Notes: generated by a model not told the origin, from the letters alone. Positions 1 to 9,068 are shown, counted from the stretch's first letter. The stretch is 64,000 nt of DNA from Burkholderia puraquae (GCF_002099195.1 NZ_NBYX01000008.1:1-64000), one strand, 5' to 3'. Made by a program: numbers and translations.

Positions 1-508
1 TGTAGCGCAGGTACGCGCCGCCGTGGCGTGCCTCATCGCGCGAGATCGTTTCGTAGATCTGCTTGATGACGGGCTCGGTGTGCCAGTCGGCCGCGCAGCG
101 GTACCAGTGGTTCAGGCGGATCTCGCCGCAGAAGTGCAGCATCAGCGTCTCGAGCGGGGGCGCCGGGTCGAACTGGAAACGCACCGCGTGCAGTTCCTCC
201 TCGGTCGGCACCATTTCCGGCCTGAAGCGGCGCAGGTATTCCATCAGCACGAGCGAATGCTTCTGCTCCTCGAAGAACCACACGCTCATGAACGCGGAAA
301 AGTCGCTGTCGTGCTGGTTGTCGCGCAGGAACATTTCCGTCGCGGGCAGCGCCGACCATTCGGTGATCGCGTTCATCTTGATCGTCTTCGCCTGCTCGTC
401 GGTGAGCAGCGAAGCGTCGAACCGGTTCCATGGAATGTCCGTCTCCATGTTCCAGCGCACCGCCTCCAGCGATCTGAAAAGTTCCGGATAGAGCATCGTC
501 GTCACCAT
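1..508 (-). CDS. ferritin-like diiron protein (acyl-ACP desaturase-like), C-terminus cut by window edge
   Basis: The reverse strand reads open from an ATG at 508 (alternative ATG at 496) to the window edge, giving 169 residues without a stop. Two ExxH metal-binding motifs are visible: EQKH at about residues 81-84 and DEARH at about 158-162, with a further Glu near 129. This is the signature of a four-helix-bundle diiron carboxylate protein; spacing and sequence resemble the soluble acyl-ACP desaturase/ferritin-like oxidase group. It lies just downstream of the membrane desaturase on the same strand, so the two are probably co-transcribed. I infer oxidation of a carrier-bound fatty acyl chain in the afc-type pathway. 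No strong ribosome binding site precedes either start. Confidence 0.75.
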   Translation of the reverse strand, partial: MVTTMLYPELFRSLEAVRWNMETDIPWNRFDASLLTDEQAKTIKMNAITEWSALPATEMFLRDNQHDSDFSAFMSVWFFEEQKHSLVLMEYLRRFRPEMVPTEEELHAVRFQFDPAPPLETLMLHFCGEIRLNHWYRCAADWHTEPVIKQIYETISRDEARHGGAYLRY

Positions 509-560
509 CGTTGAGCACGTTCGGGCGCGGCAAGCACACGGGCGCACGGTACCGTCGCGT

Positions 561-1556
561 TCATGCCGATTGCGTGGACGCCGGCACGGCTGCTTCGGCA
601 TCAGGCGCGCGGTCGTCCGCCTCGTCTTCCACCGTGCGCGGCGACAGCCTGCCGCGCAGCAGCGCGTAATAGAACTGCCGGTACGTGCGGTGGTAATAGC
701 GGATGCGCGGCCCGATCGCGCCATGCAGATCGTGCAGCCGCTCGATCGGCAGGTTCGGCATCATGTGGTGCTCGACGTGATAGTTGTTGCCGTTCGTGAA
801 CCACGTCATGAACGCATTGCTCTCGATCGTCCGCGTATTGCTGAACGGGTCGGTGCTCGTCAGGTCGCAGCGGTAATGCTCGGGCATCTCGACCAGCGCA
901 TGCACGGGCGCGGCCACGAACACGAGCGGCACGACCCACACCCACACGACGAACCACGTGTGCAGCGCGAACGACACGCCGGCCAGCAGCGCGATCGCTG
1001 CCACCATCAGCAGGTGATCGCGGCGGATCGCGCGCGACACCAACGGGTTGTCGCCGAAACTCGCGCCCGGCACGACGAGCTTCGCGACGTTCTTCGCGAA
1101 CTGGATATAGTGCGCGGCCATCGACAGCCGCCAGGCCCACAGGCCGAGATTGACGACGGGGCTCGCTCCGTACTGGTCACCGTAATCGAAGAACTCCTTG
1201 TTCTCGGGCGTGCCGAGCAGCCGGTGATGACGCAGGTGGCTGTCCTGATATGCATGGAACGACACCAGCATCGGCATGCCGAGCAGCACGCCGAACACCA
1301 TGTTGAGCCGCTTGCTCCTGAACCCCTGGTAGTGCAGCGCCTGGTGCTGCAGCTCGACGCCGTGCGCGTACATCGCGCCGATCAGCAGGATGCCGACGAT
1401 CTTCAGGATCACGTACGTCGACAGCGCGAACAGCATGCCGTGCGCAACGAGTGCGACGTAGACCGCCAGCTTCAGCGAGAAGACGACGCCGCTCGGGCGG
1501 CTCTTCATGTCTGCAACCGGTTTCGGACGGGCGACAAGCGATGAGGTAACGGACAA
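561..1556 (-). CDS. membrane fatty acid desaturase
   Basis: Integral membrane diiron desaturase/hydroxylase. Three histidine boxes are visible: HGVELQHQALH, HAYQDSHLRHH and a late NYHVEHH, the family pattern HX3-4H, HX2-3HH, HX2-3HH, separated by hydrophobic segments. I place the start at TTG 1556 because AAGGAGAG lies about 7 bases upstream; the reading frame stays open to 1703 without a good site there, and an internal ATG at 1508 is the alternative. That gives 331 residues. The gene diverges from the fatty acyl-AMP ligase operon. Together with that ligase and the acyl carrier protein it resembles the JamABC set that makes terminal alkynes or alkenes on carrier-bound fatty acids; whether it introduces a double or triple bond cannot be read from sequence. 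Confidence 0.88.
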   Translation of the reverse strand: MSVTSSLVARPKPVADMKSRPSGVVFSLKLAVYVALVAHGMLFALSTYVILKIVGILLIGAMYAHGVELQHQALHYQGFRSKRLNMVFGVLLGMPMLVSFHAYQDSHLRHHRLLGTPENKEFFDYGDQYGASPVVNLGLWAWRLSMAAHYIQFAKNVAKLVVPGASFGDNPLVSRAIRRDHLLMVAAIALLAGVSFALHTWFVVWVWVVPLVFVAAPVHALVEMPEHYRCDLTSTDPFSNTRTIESNAFMTWFTNGNNYHVEHHMMPNLPIERLHDLHGAIGPRIRYYHRTYRQFYYALLRGRLSPRTVEDEADDRAPDAEAAVPASTQSA

Positions 1557-1644
1557 AACGCTCTCCTTGGCCGGACCCTGCCCGGCGCCATGACACGGCG
1601 ACGCTGGCGCGCTGCCGGGTTGCAATTCTTCTGTGAGTCGATGC

Positions 1645-1667
1645 TTCGGACAAACGAATTTTCCGAA
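1645..1667. promoter_or_regulatory. candidate LysR-type operator in the divergent promoter region
   Basis: The 362-base gap between the desaturase start (1556) and the ligase start (1919) holds no gene. It contains a perfect inverted repeat TTCGGA-N11-TCCGAA at 1645-1667. LysR-type regulators usually bind inverted repeats built around T-N11-A, and the afc locus is reported to be controlled by the LysR regulator ShvR, so this is a plausible binding site. ShvR itself is not in the window. Promoter boxes were not assigned. Confidence 0.4.
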
Positions 1668-1918
1668 CGCATTGCATGCCCCCGGCGCATGAGCGCACCA
1701 CATCGTGAACTAGACGACCGGTCGAATGCGTACCGACCATTCACCTCGCACGGGTTCACGTGCATGGCAGGCCCGAGTGGATGCGTGCCGCTCATGCATA
1801 GCCTGCAAATATTCCGTTTGTCGTGTCATGTCGATCCGGCAAGAATCCTCCTCACTCGACGAACGGCGCCGCCGGCACCGTGGCACGAGCGGCCGTGTTC
1901 CTCAAGGGGAGAATCCTC

Positions 1919-3682
1919 GTGACGAAGTGCGCATCCACCATTCATCGCCTGATCGAATCGCTCGAGGACGTTGCGGGCGCCATGCATCGCATGACGTTCG
2001 TCGACGACGCCGGCAACGAGGCGAGCATCACGTACCGGCGCTTCGCGGAAGAGGTGTTTCGCCAGGCCGGCGCGCTGCGCGAACTCGATGTACGCGAGAA
2101 CGACTTGGTGATGCTTGCATTGCCCGCGTCGGTCGACCACGCGGCCGCGATGATGGCCTGCGTGATGACGGGCGCACTGCCCTGCACCGTGCCCGTTCCC
2201 GCGCGGCGCGCCACCGCCGGCCGGCAGGTGATCGACGTCGCATGCGAGCTGTACCGGCCGCGCCTCGTCATCGCCGCGGATGCGCAGTCCGCCGCGTGGC
2301 GCGACGATGCGTTTCCCGCCTCGTCCACGCGCGTCGTCGATCTCGAGACGCTGTCGATCGTCGCGGATGCCGGCGCACGCGCGTTGATCAGCGCGAAGCA
2401 CGGCCGCGATCCGCATCATGTCCAGCTCACGTCCGGCTCGACGTCGCATCCGAAGGCCGCGGTGCTCAGCCACGAGAACGTGATCGCGAACGTGCTCGGC
2501 ATCGGCGGGTCGGTGCGTTTCGACCTCGCGGCCGGCGACGGCACCGCGTCGTGGCTGCCGCTCTATCACGACATGGGACTGCTCACGCTGCTGTCGAACA
2601 TGCATTACCGCGCGCCGCTGCTGATGATGCAGCCGAACAGTTTCATCCGGAATCCGCTCGGCTGGTTGAAGCGCATCGCGTCGGCGCGCGCGACGACGAC
2701 GTCGGTACCGACCTTCGCGTTGCGCTACTGCGTGCGCCGTTTCAATGCCGCCGCGATGGAAGGTGTGGATCTTTCCGCGTGCCGCAACATCTTCATCGGC
2801 GGCGAACGCGTGGACGACGCAACGCTGCGCGACTTCGCCGCGACGTTCGCGCCGTACGGTCTCGCGGCATCGGCGCTGCAGCCGTGTTACGGAATGGCCG
2901 AATCGACGCTCGCGGTATCGATGCATCGCGCATGGCACGAAGGCACGGTCGACGGCGCGCCGTACGTGATCGCCGACACGCTTGACCGGCGTGCGCTGAT
3001 CGAGCGCCGCGACGCGCAACCGGCCGCCGCGAACGACAGCGCCGAGACCGACACCGAAACCGTGCTCGCGATGGGCACGCCGATCGAGGGCATGGCGTTC
3101 CGGATCCTCGACGACGGCGACCACGCGCTGGCGAATCGCGCGGTGGGCGAAGTCGCGATCCGCGGCACGTCGGTGATGCTCGGCTACCTGAATCCGGACG
3201 ACGGCTCGATCGCCGCGCCGCTGACGGCCGACGGCTGGTTCCGCACCGGCGACATCGGCTACGTCGCGGACGGCCAGCTCCATATCCTCGGGCGCAAGAA
3301 GGAAGTCATCATCATTCGCGGCAGCAACTACTTCCCGCACGAAATCGAGGAGGCGCTTGCTTCGCATCGCACGCTGCGCAAGAGCACGTGCATCGCGTTC
3401 GGGCTGCCCGATCCCGAGACCGGCACCGAGCGGCTGGTCGTCGCGATCGAGGCGCGGCCGGTCGATGCGACGCCGCAGACGCGCGCCGAGTGCCAGCAGC
3501 TGCTCGCGTCGCGCATCGGCTTCGCCGCGCAGGACCTCTGTTTCGTCGAACCCGGCTCGCTGCCGCGCACCACGAGCGGCAAGCTGCAGCGCCTGAAGTG
3601 CCGCGACCTCTATGCGAACGGCGCGCTGTCAGTCATCCACGCGTCGGCGGCAGCCGAAGCCGGCCAGGGAGCGTACGCATGA
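1919..3682 (+). CDS. fatty acyl-AMP ligase (FAAL-type AMP-dependent synthetase)
   Basis: Adenylate-forming enzyme that would activate a fatty acid as acyl-AMP and load it on the acyl carrier protein encoded at 8807. Motifs: the phosphate-binding loop TSGSTSHPK, QPCYGMAE, GWFRTGDIGYV, the hinge GRKKEVIIIRGSNYFP and a C-terminal SGKLQRLKC with the catalytic lysine. The hinge reads like fatty acyl-AMP ligases rather than acyl-CoA ligases. The start is GTG 1919, preceded by AAGGGGAG about 8 bases upstream; the frame is open to 1823 but has no good site there. 587 residues, normal for the family. First gene of the rightward operon; its stop overlaps the next start (ATGA). Confidence 0.88.
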   Translation: MTKCASTIHRLIESLEDVAGAMHRMTFVDDAGNEASITYRRFAEEVFRQAGALRELDVRENDLVMLALPASVDHAAAMMACVMTGALPCTVPVPARRATAGRQVIDVACELYRPRLVIAADAQSAAWRDDAFPASSTRVVDLETLSIVADAGARALISAKHGRDPHHVQLTSGSTSHPKAAVLSHENVIANVLGIGGSVRFDLAAGDGTASWLPLYHDMGLLTLLSNMHYRAPLLMMQPNSFIRNPLGWLKRIASARATTTSVPTFALRYCVRRFNAAAMEGVDLSACRNIFIGGERVDDATLRDFAATFAPYGLAASALQPCYGMAESTLAVSMHRAWHEGTVDGAPYVIADTLDRRALIERRDAQPAAANDSAETDTETVLAMGTPIEGMAFRILDDGDHALANRAVGEVAIRGTSVMLGYLNPDDGSIAAPLTADGWFRTGDIGYVADGQLHILGRKKEVIIIRGSNYFPHEIEEALASHRTLRKSTCIAFGLPDPETGTERLVVAIEARPVDATPQTRAECQQLLASRIGFAAQDLCFVEPGSLPRTTSGKLQRLKCRDLYANGALSVIHASAAAEAGQGAYA

Positions 3683-4389
3683 CGACCGCCACGCTCACGC
3701 CGGTGCTCGAGCTGCGCGACGTCACACGTGTCTACGAGGGCGCGGGCCGCGTCGTCGCGGTGCGCGGCGCGACGATCTCGATCGGCCGGCGCGACGTCGT
3801 CGCGCTCGTCGGCCCGTCGGGCAGCGGCAAGAGCACGCTGCTCAACCTGGCCGGTTTTCTCGACGTGCCGAGCACCGGCGAACGCTGGCTCGAAGGCCGC
3901 CGGATCGACGATGCGCCGGACACGCTCGAACGGATTCGCCGCGAGCGCATCGGCTTCGTGTTCCAGCAGTTCAACCTGATTCCGGTGATGTCGGCGCTCG
4001 AGAACGTCGAGCTCGGCTGCTTCGCGTGGGGCACGCCGCGCACGCGCCGCGAGCGCGCCCGCGCGATGCTCGACGCGGTGGGGCTCGCCGCGCGCGAACG
4101 CCACCGCCCCGGCGAGCTGTCCGGCGGCGAGCAGCAGCGGGTCGCGCTGGCCCGCGCGCTCGCCAAGGAGCCGGCGATCGTGATCGCGGACGAGCCGACC
4201 GCCAGCCTCGACAGCACCAACGCACGGGCGGTGGCCGAGCTGATCCTCGACACCAATCGCACGCTGGGCACCGCCTTTCTGATTGCGTCGCACGACGATC
4301 GTCTGTGCGCACACCTGCCGCGCCGCATCGAGATGCGCGACGGCATACCGGGAGTGAATCGTGAACTGGTCGACGTTTGCGTGGCGTAA
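3679..4389 (+). CDS. ABC transporter ATP-binding protein, LolD/MacB type
   Basis: 236-residue nucleotide-binding subunit. Walker A is GPSGSGKST, the signature is LSGGEQQRVALARAL, and Walker B is IVIADEPTASLD, all in the order and spacing of LolD/MacB/FtsE ATPases. The ATG at 3679 overlaps the stop of the ligase gene, and the following permease starts inside this gene, indicating translational coupling. With the FtsX-like permease next door it would form an exporter that extracts lipid or lipoprotein from the outer leaflet of the inner membrane. In this cluster the likely cargo is the lipid-like product; that is inference. Confidence 0.92.
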   Translation: MTTATLTPVLELRDVTRVYEGAGRVVAVRGATISIGRRDVVALVGPSGSGKSTLLNLAGFLDVPSTGERWLEGRRIDDAPDTLERIRRERIGFVFQQFNLIPVMSALENVELGCFAWGTPRTRRERARAMLDAVGLAARERHRPGELSGGEQQRVALARALAKEPAIVIADEPTASLDSTNARAVAELILDTNRTLGTAFLIASHDDRLCAHLPRRIEMRDGIPGVNRELVDVCVA

Positions 4390-5578
4390 CCTCTGGCGCA
4401 ACAAGCGCCGTACCGTGCTCACGATGGCAATGATCGGCGTCGCCGCGTTCGCGTCGAGCCTCGCGCTCGGCTATGTGATCGCGACCTTCGACGCGGTGCG
4501 CGAAGGGTCGATCGACAGCGGCGTCGGCCACGTCCAGGTGCTGCACCACGGCTATCTCGACCTGATCGGCGAGCGGCCGCTGCAGTACGGGCTGACCGCC
4601 GACGAGCAGGCCACCGCGACGCACGCGATCGCGGCCCTGCCCGGTGTCGCGACTACCGCACGCGGCGTCGACTTCGACGGGCTGATCTCCAACGGCGATC
4701 TCAGCTACGGCTTCGTCGGCGAAGGCATCGAGCCGAACCGCGAGCCGCCGGGCTTCTTCGACTATCACACGGTGCTGTCGGGCCGCTACCTGTCGCCGAC
4801 GAATGCCGGCACCGAAGTCGTCGTCGGCGCCGAACTCGCGCGCAAGCTCGGCGTGCATGTCGGTTCGGTCGTGCAACTGATGGCGTCGACCGCGCACGGC
4901 GGCATCAACGCGACCGACGCGCAGATCGTCGGCGTGATGAGCACCGGCAACAAGGACGTCGACGAGCGGATCGTCAACGTGACGTTCACCGCCGCGCAGG
5001 CACTGCTGCGCACCGACCGCGCGTCGCGCATCGCGGTGTTCCTGTCGGATACGGCGCACACGCCGGCCGCCGCCGCGACGCTGCGTGCCGCGCTGCCGGC
5101 GCTCGACGTGAAGACCTGGGACCAGCTCGTGTCGCTCTATCACCAGGTCGTCGCGCTGTACAAGAATCAGTTCTCGGTGTTCGGCGCCATTCTCTGCGTA
5201 ACGATCCTGCTGTCGATGAGCAACTGGATCCTGATGAGCATCGTCGAGCGCCGCCGCGAGATCTCGACGCTGCGTGCCCTGGGCGTGCCGGCTGCAACGG
5301 TGCGCGGCGTGCTGATCCAGGAGACCGCCTTCCTCGGCCTGCTAGGGGCTGCCGCCGGCATCGCGGTGGCGCTGCTGACGATGGTCGCGCTCAATCACGC
5401 ACAGATCCACCTGCCCGCGCCGCCGGGCCGCGTGAAGCCGATCCTGCTCGAATTCACGGTCTCGCCGGCCGCCGTGGCCGCCGTCGAAGGCGCGTTCGTC
5501 GTGCTCGGCGTGGCCGCCGCGCTGCTCGCGACACTCGGGCTCGCCAAACGCAACATCCTCGAAGGACTCGCCCCATGA
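4361..5578 (+). CDS. ABC transporter permease, FtsX/LolC-LolE family
   Basis: 405 residues starting at GTG 4361, 29 bases inside the end of the ATPase gene. An N-terminal membrane segment follows the charged start NWSTFAWRNLWRNKRRT; a large periplasmic (MacB-PCD-like) region covers roughly residues 45-265; three membrane segments follow in the last 140 residues, with the family motif ERRREISTLRALG just before the second. This layout is that of LolC/LolE and MacB permeases. It probably acts as a homodimer with the preceding ATPase. The following LolA-like protein and outer-membrane protein would carry cargo across the periplasm. Confidence 0.9.
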   Translation: MNWSTFAWRNLWRNKRRTVLTMAMIGVAAFASSLALGYVIATFDAVREGSIDSGVGHVQVLHHGYLDLIGERPLQYGLTADEQATATHAIAALPGVATTARGVDFDGLISNGDLSYGFVGEGIEPNREPPGFFDYHTVLSGRYLSPTNAGTEVVVGAELARKLGVHVGSVVQLMASTAHGGINATDAQIVGVMSTGNKDVDERIVNVTFTAAQALLRTDRASRIAVFLSDTAHTPAAAATLRAALPALDVKTWDQLVSLYHQVVALYKNQFSVFGAILCVTILLSMSNWILMSIVERRREISTLRALGVPAATVRGVLIQETAFLGLLGAAAGIAVALLTMVALNHAQIHLPAPPGRVKPILLEFTVSPAAVAAVEGAFVVLGVAAALLATLGLAKRNILEGLAP

Positions 5579-6315
5579 TTCGCATTCGCCATCTGGTCGC
5601 CGTGCTCGTCGCGTGCGCGCCGCTCGTTCATGCCGCCGACGCACCGACGGCCCAGACCATGCTCGCCCGCGCAGACGCATACCGCAGCACGGCTGCCGAT
5701 ACGCAGACGAACATCCAGATCACGAACGAAGTCGGCGGACAATCCGGCGACGCGACGCGCTATCTCGTCTATACGCGCGGCAACGGCGACACGCTCGCGC
5801 TGACGCGCAGCGGCGAGAACGACGGCCAGAAGTATCTCGCGACCACGCGCGGCCACTGGTTCTACGTGCCGAACACGCGCAGCGCGGTACGCATCAACGG
5901 AATGCAGCGGCTGCAGGGCGAGGTCGTGATCAGCGACATCACGCGCACGCACTGGGCCGACAGCTATCGCGCATCGGCCGCGCCCGGCGCGACGTCGATC
6001 GCCGGCAAGCCCGCGACCGAGCTCGACCTGACCGCGACCGATCCCGACAACGTCTACCCGACGATCAAGCTGTGGGTCACGCCCGACACCGACGTGCCGG
6101 TGCGTGCGCAGTTCTTCCTGGCGAGCGGCCTGCTGTTCCGCAGCGCCGACTTCTCCGCGCCGGTCGATGCGAACGGGCGCAAGGTGATCCGCAAGATCAC
6201 GTATCGCAACGAGATCGAGAAGCAGCGCGCAAGCGTCGTCGACATCCTCGACGGCCAGCCGCACAAGATTCCGTCGGGCTGGTTCAATCCCGACACGCTT
6301 GCCGATGGCCAGTGA
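5575..6315 (+). CDS. LolA-like outer membrane lipoprotein-sorting protein
   Basis: 246 residues with a clear cleavable signal peptide (MIRIRHLVAVLVACAPLVHA, cut before the next Ala-Asp), so it is periplasmic. The mature part, with many beta-type stretches and a closing PSGWFNPDTL, matches the LolA-like outer membrane lipoprotein-sorting family that usually sits beside LolCE/MmpL-type exporters. It overlaps the permease by an ATGA junction and the next gene by 11 bases. It likely acts as the periplasmic carrier between the ABC exporter and the outer-membrane protein. The family call rests on remembered similarity and context, not on a catalytic motif. Confidence 0.75.
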   Translation: MIRIRHLVAVLVACAPLVHAADAPTAQTMLARADAYRSTAADTQTNIQITNEVGGQSGDATRYLVYTRGNGDTLALTRSGENDGQKYLATTRGHWFYVPNTRSAVRINGMQRLQGEVVISDITRTHWADSYRASAAPGATSIAGKPATELDLTATDPDNVYPTIKLWVTPDTDVPVRAQFFLASGLLFRSADFSAPVDANGRKVIRKITYRNEIEKQRASVVDILDGQPHKIPSGWFNPDTLADGQ

Positions 6316-7624
6316 CAACGACGCCCATGTCGACGCCCGTCGTGACCGCCTCCGCCCATCATCCGGCCGAATCTGGCCCGCCGTCGCGCTCGCCGTCCCG
6401 CTTGCGCTCGGCTGCACGCTCGCGCACGGAGAATCGCTGATGGAACAGTTGAGCACGCTGAACGGCATCGCGTACGCACGCTCGGTCGACAGCATGGACG
6501 GTCATGCGCTGCTCGGCGCCCTGATCGGCGACGAGCCGCGCAACCAGCAGGAAGCGGGCCTGCTCGCGCGCATCGACGGCGAGAACCTGTTCATGAACGT
6601 GCGCGCCGTCGCAAGCAGCCACTCGCTCGGCGCGCAGGCCACCCGCTTCAACGAGGCCGGCGTGCGCTACGCATTCGACAACGGCATCACGCTCACGGCC
6701 GGCAAGCGGATCGATCCGCTCGACACGTCGCAGGCGTTCTTTCCGCTGGGCTTCTTCCAGAAGCGCGCCGCGACGGCCGACATCTACGACCGCTACGGCG
6801 ATGTCGAGGGCACGCCGCTCGTCGAAGCGAAATGGACCGGCGAGCAGACCACGCTGCAGTTCATCGCCGGAGAAAACCGCACGCTGCGCAACGACGTCGA
6901 CAACCGCGACGTGCAGGGCGCGACGCAGCTCGTGCGCGGCGCGTACAACTGGTCGGGCGGCTCGGCCGCGTTGCTCGCCGGCCGTCATGCGGGCCGTGGC
7001 GGCGCCGGCGCGACGCTGTCGTTCGACGTCGCGCGCTCGAACACCGTCTATGTGAGCGCGTGGCTCGAGCGCGGCACGACGCGGCCGCTGCCCGCCTTTA
7101 TCGCGAACGGCACGCCGGTCGATTCGCCGGCCGCGTACGACGCCGTCGATCGCCGCAACGATCGCCAAGTCATGTGGCGCAGCGCGGTCGGCATGCAGAG
7201 CGCACTGCCCGGCAACCTGTCGCTGATCGTCGAGTGGTCGCACGATGAAGCGCGTTACGACGCGAACCAGTGGCGCCAGATGGTCGGCGCGGCCCGCGCG
7301 AACAACGCGCTGCTGCCCGTCGCGCCCGGCGCCGCACTGGCCGGCCTCGGCGGCACGGCCGATTTCGTGAGCGTCGACGGCAACCTGCGCGACTACCTGT
7401 TCGCGCGGCTCGGCAAGAAGATCGGCCGCGTCGAGTATTCGCTGCGCGGCGTCTATTCGCCGCAGGACAAGGGCCTGCTCGCGATCGCGCAGGTCGTCGC
7501 CGACCTGAACAAGCGCGTAAGCGTCGATGTCGCGGTCACCCGCGCGTTCTCCGACAGCAACTCCGAGTACCGGATGGTCGGTCTCGGCACCCGCATCGAC
7601 GCCGCCGTGCGCGTGCGTTTCTGA
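6305..7624 (+). CDS. outer membrane beta-barrel protein of unknown family
   Basis: 439 residues from ATG 6305 (a TTG two codons earlier is in frame). A hydrophobic stretch at about residues 22-43, rich in Ala and Leu and ending in TLAHGES, looks like an export signal. The rest alternates polar and hydrophobic residues, has few Cys, and ends in VRVRF; a C-terminal aromatic residue is typical of barrels folded by the BAM complex. It overlaps the LolA-like gene by 11 bases. I infer an outer-membrane partner for the exporter, or an outer-membrane receptor for the product. No specific family is recognised. Confidence 0.7.
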   Translation: MASDNDAHVDARRDRLRPSSGRIWPAVALAVPLALGCTLAHGESLMEQLSTLNGIAYARSVDSMDGHALLGALIGDEPRNQQEAGLLARIDGENLFMNVRAVASSHSLGAQATRFNEAGVRYAFDNGITLTAGKRIDPLDTSQAFFPLGFFQKRAATADIYDRYGDVEGTPLVEAKWTGEQTTLQFIAGENRTLRNDVDNRDVQGATQLVRGAYNWSGGSAALLAGRHAGRGGAGATLSFDVARSNTVYVSAWLERGTTRPLPAFIANGTPVDSPAAYDAVDRRNDRQVMWRSAVGMQSALPGNLSLIVEWSHDEARYDANQWRQMVGAARANNALLPVAPGAALAGLGGTADFVSVDGNLRDYLFARLGKKIGRVEYSLRGVYSPQDKGLLAIAQVVADLNKRVSVDVAVTRAFSDSNSEYRMVGLGTRIDAAVRVRF

Positions 7625-7638
7625 CAGGAACCCTGCCC

Positions 7639-8748
7639 ATGTCCACGCTTTCCGTCCCTGCTTCGTCCGCCGACCCGCTCGCGACTCCACCGCTGCTGCT
7701 GCGCGTGGCCGACCAGGCCGCGTATCCGGTGCTGCGCCACTTCGACACGATCGAGTCGCTCGGCACGCCGCCGCGCGCGGCCGCCCGGCTCGTCGAAGCC
7801 GCTGCCGTGCGGTTGCTCGACAGCGAGATGGTGATCGCGCTGCATGCCGCCACGTTGGGCGTGCTGCCCGACTCGTCCGCGTCGGCACCGCTTCGGCACG
7901 ACGAGGCGCCGCTCACCGAAGCGCTGCTCGACCAGATCGAGCGCGAAGGGTTTCATCACCTGTTCAAGCCGTTCATGCGTGCGTTCATCCGCATCATGTT
8001 CGGGCTGTTCTTCTCCGACGACCAGAACCGCCGTGCGTGCGACTGCATCGACAGCGGCCACAACTTCGCGTTCCTGATGAGCGACGGCGGCGGCCCGACG
8101 CTCGCCGCCTGGCGCACGGTCGTGCGCAGCGACGACAACGGCCTCGCGCTCACCGTCGACAAGGTATGGGGCATCGAAGCGCATCGCGACTGCATGGCGG
8201 TCGTCGCCGCGCGGTTGCCCGGCGTGATGTTTCCGGCGGCCTACCTCGTGTGGCCCGACGAGTACCGGAAGCTGAAGCGCACGACCTGCGGCGCGCCGTT
8301 CCTCGCGGGCAACCTGCAGCTCGCGAACGTCGGCGGCCAGGTGCGCGCAAGCGCCGAGGATCGCCTGCGGATCGGCGGCCCGACCGTGTTCAACAAGTAC
8401 CTGACCGTCGTGCGGCCCTACTTCGTCCGCGCGCTGATGGCGCACGTCGGCTGGCTCGAACGCACCGGCCGCGTCGAATTCGATGCCGACGCGCGCGCCG
8501 TGCACAGCTTCATCGCCGACGCCGCGCGCAGCCAGACCGACGACGCGCACTACAGCTTCGGCAAGGTGCAGCGCGTGCTCGCGATCAAGCTGCTGTCGAA
8601 CGAGTTCCTGACGGCACTCGTGCGCGACGGCAAGGTGGCGGCCTTCGACGACCAGCGCGACCTGCTGGCGTTTTCGAAGATGGAAGGCAGTTCGTACCGT
8701 TGTTATCACGAGCTTCGCAAGAGCCTGCGCTGCGAAGCCGGCAGTTGA
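7639..8748 (+). CDS. divergent acyl-CoA dehydrogenase-like protein
   Basis: 369 residues starting at ATG 7639. The fold looks like an acyl-CoA dehydrogenase: LMSDGGGPTLAAWRTVVR sits where the family has the flavin/substrate motif ending in GSD, and KMEGSSYRCYHELRKSL near the C-terminus resembles the EGT segment that holds the catalytic Glu. The sequence is otherwise diverged and shorter than the 616-residue homologue at 16402. In the cluster it could oxidise or dehydrogenate the ACP-bound chain. It directly precedes the acyl carrier protein gene. It may be better labelled hypothetical if a profile search does not confirm the family. Confidence 0.6.
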   Translation: MSTLSVPASSADPLATPPLLLRVADQAAYPVLRHFDTIESLGTPPRAAARLVEAAAVRLLDSEMVIALHAATLGVLPDSSASAPLRHDEAPLTEALLDQIEREGFHHLFKPFMRAFIRIMFGLFFSDDQNRRACDCIDSGHNFAFLMSDGGGPTLAAWRTVVRSDDNGLALTVDKVWGIEAHRDCMAVVAARLPGVMFPAAYLVWPDEYRKLKRTTCGAPFLAGNLQLANVGGQVRASAEDRLRIGGPTVFNKYLTVVRPYFVRALMAHVGWLERTGRVEFDADARAVHSFIADAARSQTDDAHYSFGKVQRVLAIKLLSNEFLTALVRDGKVAAFDDQRDLLAFSKMEGSSYRCYHELRKSLRCEAGS

Positions 8749-8806
8749 CCCACGCGACAGGCCGATCGATCCCGATCAACCCACTTCATTACCAGGAGCT
8801 CCTCTC

Positions 8807-9061
8807 ATGACGACCCAGAACGTTCCGGCCGACGCGCTCGACATCCTGTCCCGCGAAGTCGCGAAGATCCTCAACGTCGAGACCGTCGACACCGACGCCG
8901 GCATCGGCGAACTCGGCATCGATTCGCTGAACATCGTCGAGCTGATCGTGTTCTGCGAACAGCTCTACGGTTCGATCGACCCGGAAGCGCTGAACATCAC
9001 GCAGTACACGACGCTGCAGCAGCTCGACGCGCAACTGCGCCGCCAGCAGCACGCCGCCTGA
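8807..9061 (+). CDS. acyl carrier protein
   Basis: 84-residue carrier protein. The motif GIGELGIDSLNIVELIVF contains the Ser (in DSL) that receives phosphopantetheine, followed by the usual helix II pattern. The start ATG 8807 is preceded by an AGGAG sequence. It is the only carrier protein in the window, so it most likely carries the intermediate passed between the fatty acyl-AMP ligase, the desaturase, the KAS III-like enzymes and the dehydrogenases. The next gene starts 7 bases after its stop. Confidence 0.95.
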   Translation: MTTQNVPADALDILSREVAKILNVETVDTDAGIGELGIDSLNIVELIVFCEQLYGSIDPEALNITQYTTLQQLDAQLRRQQHAA

Positions 9062-9068
9062 TACGACG

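Noticed and set aside
1826..3367. 513-residue open frame on the minus strand across the fatty acyl-AMP ligase gene
   Set aside because: Arg/His-rich antisense frame typical of GC-rich DNA; the opposite strand has a full set of ligase motifs.
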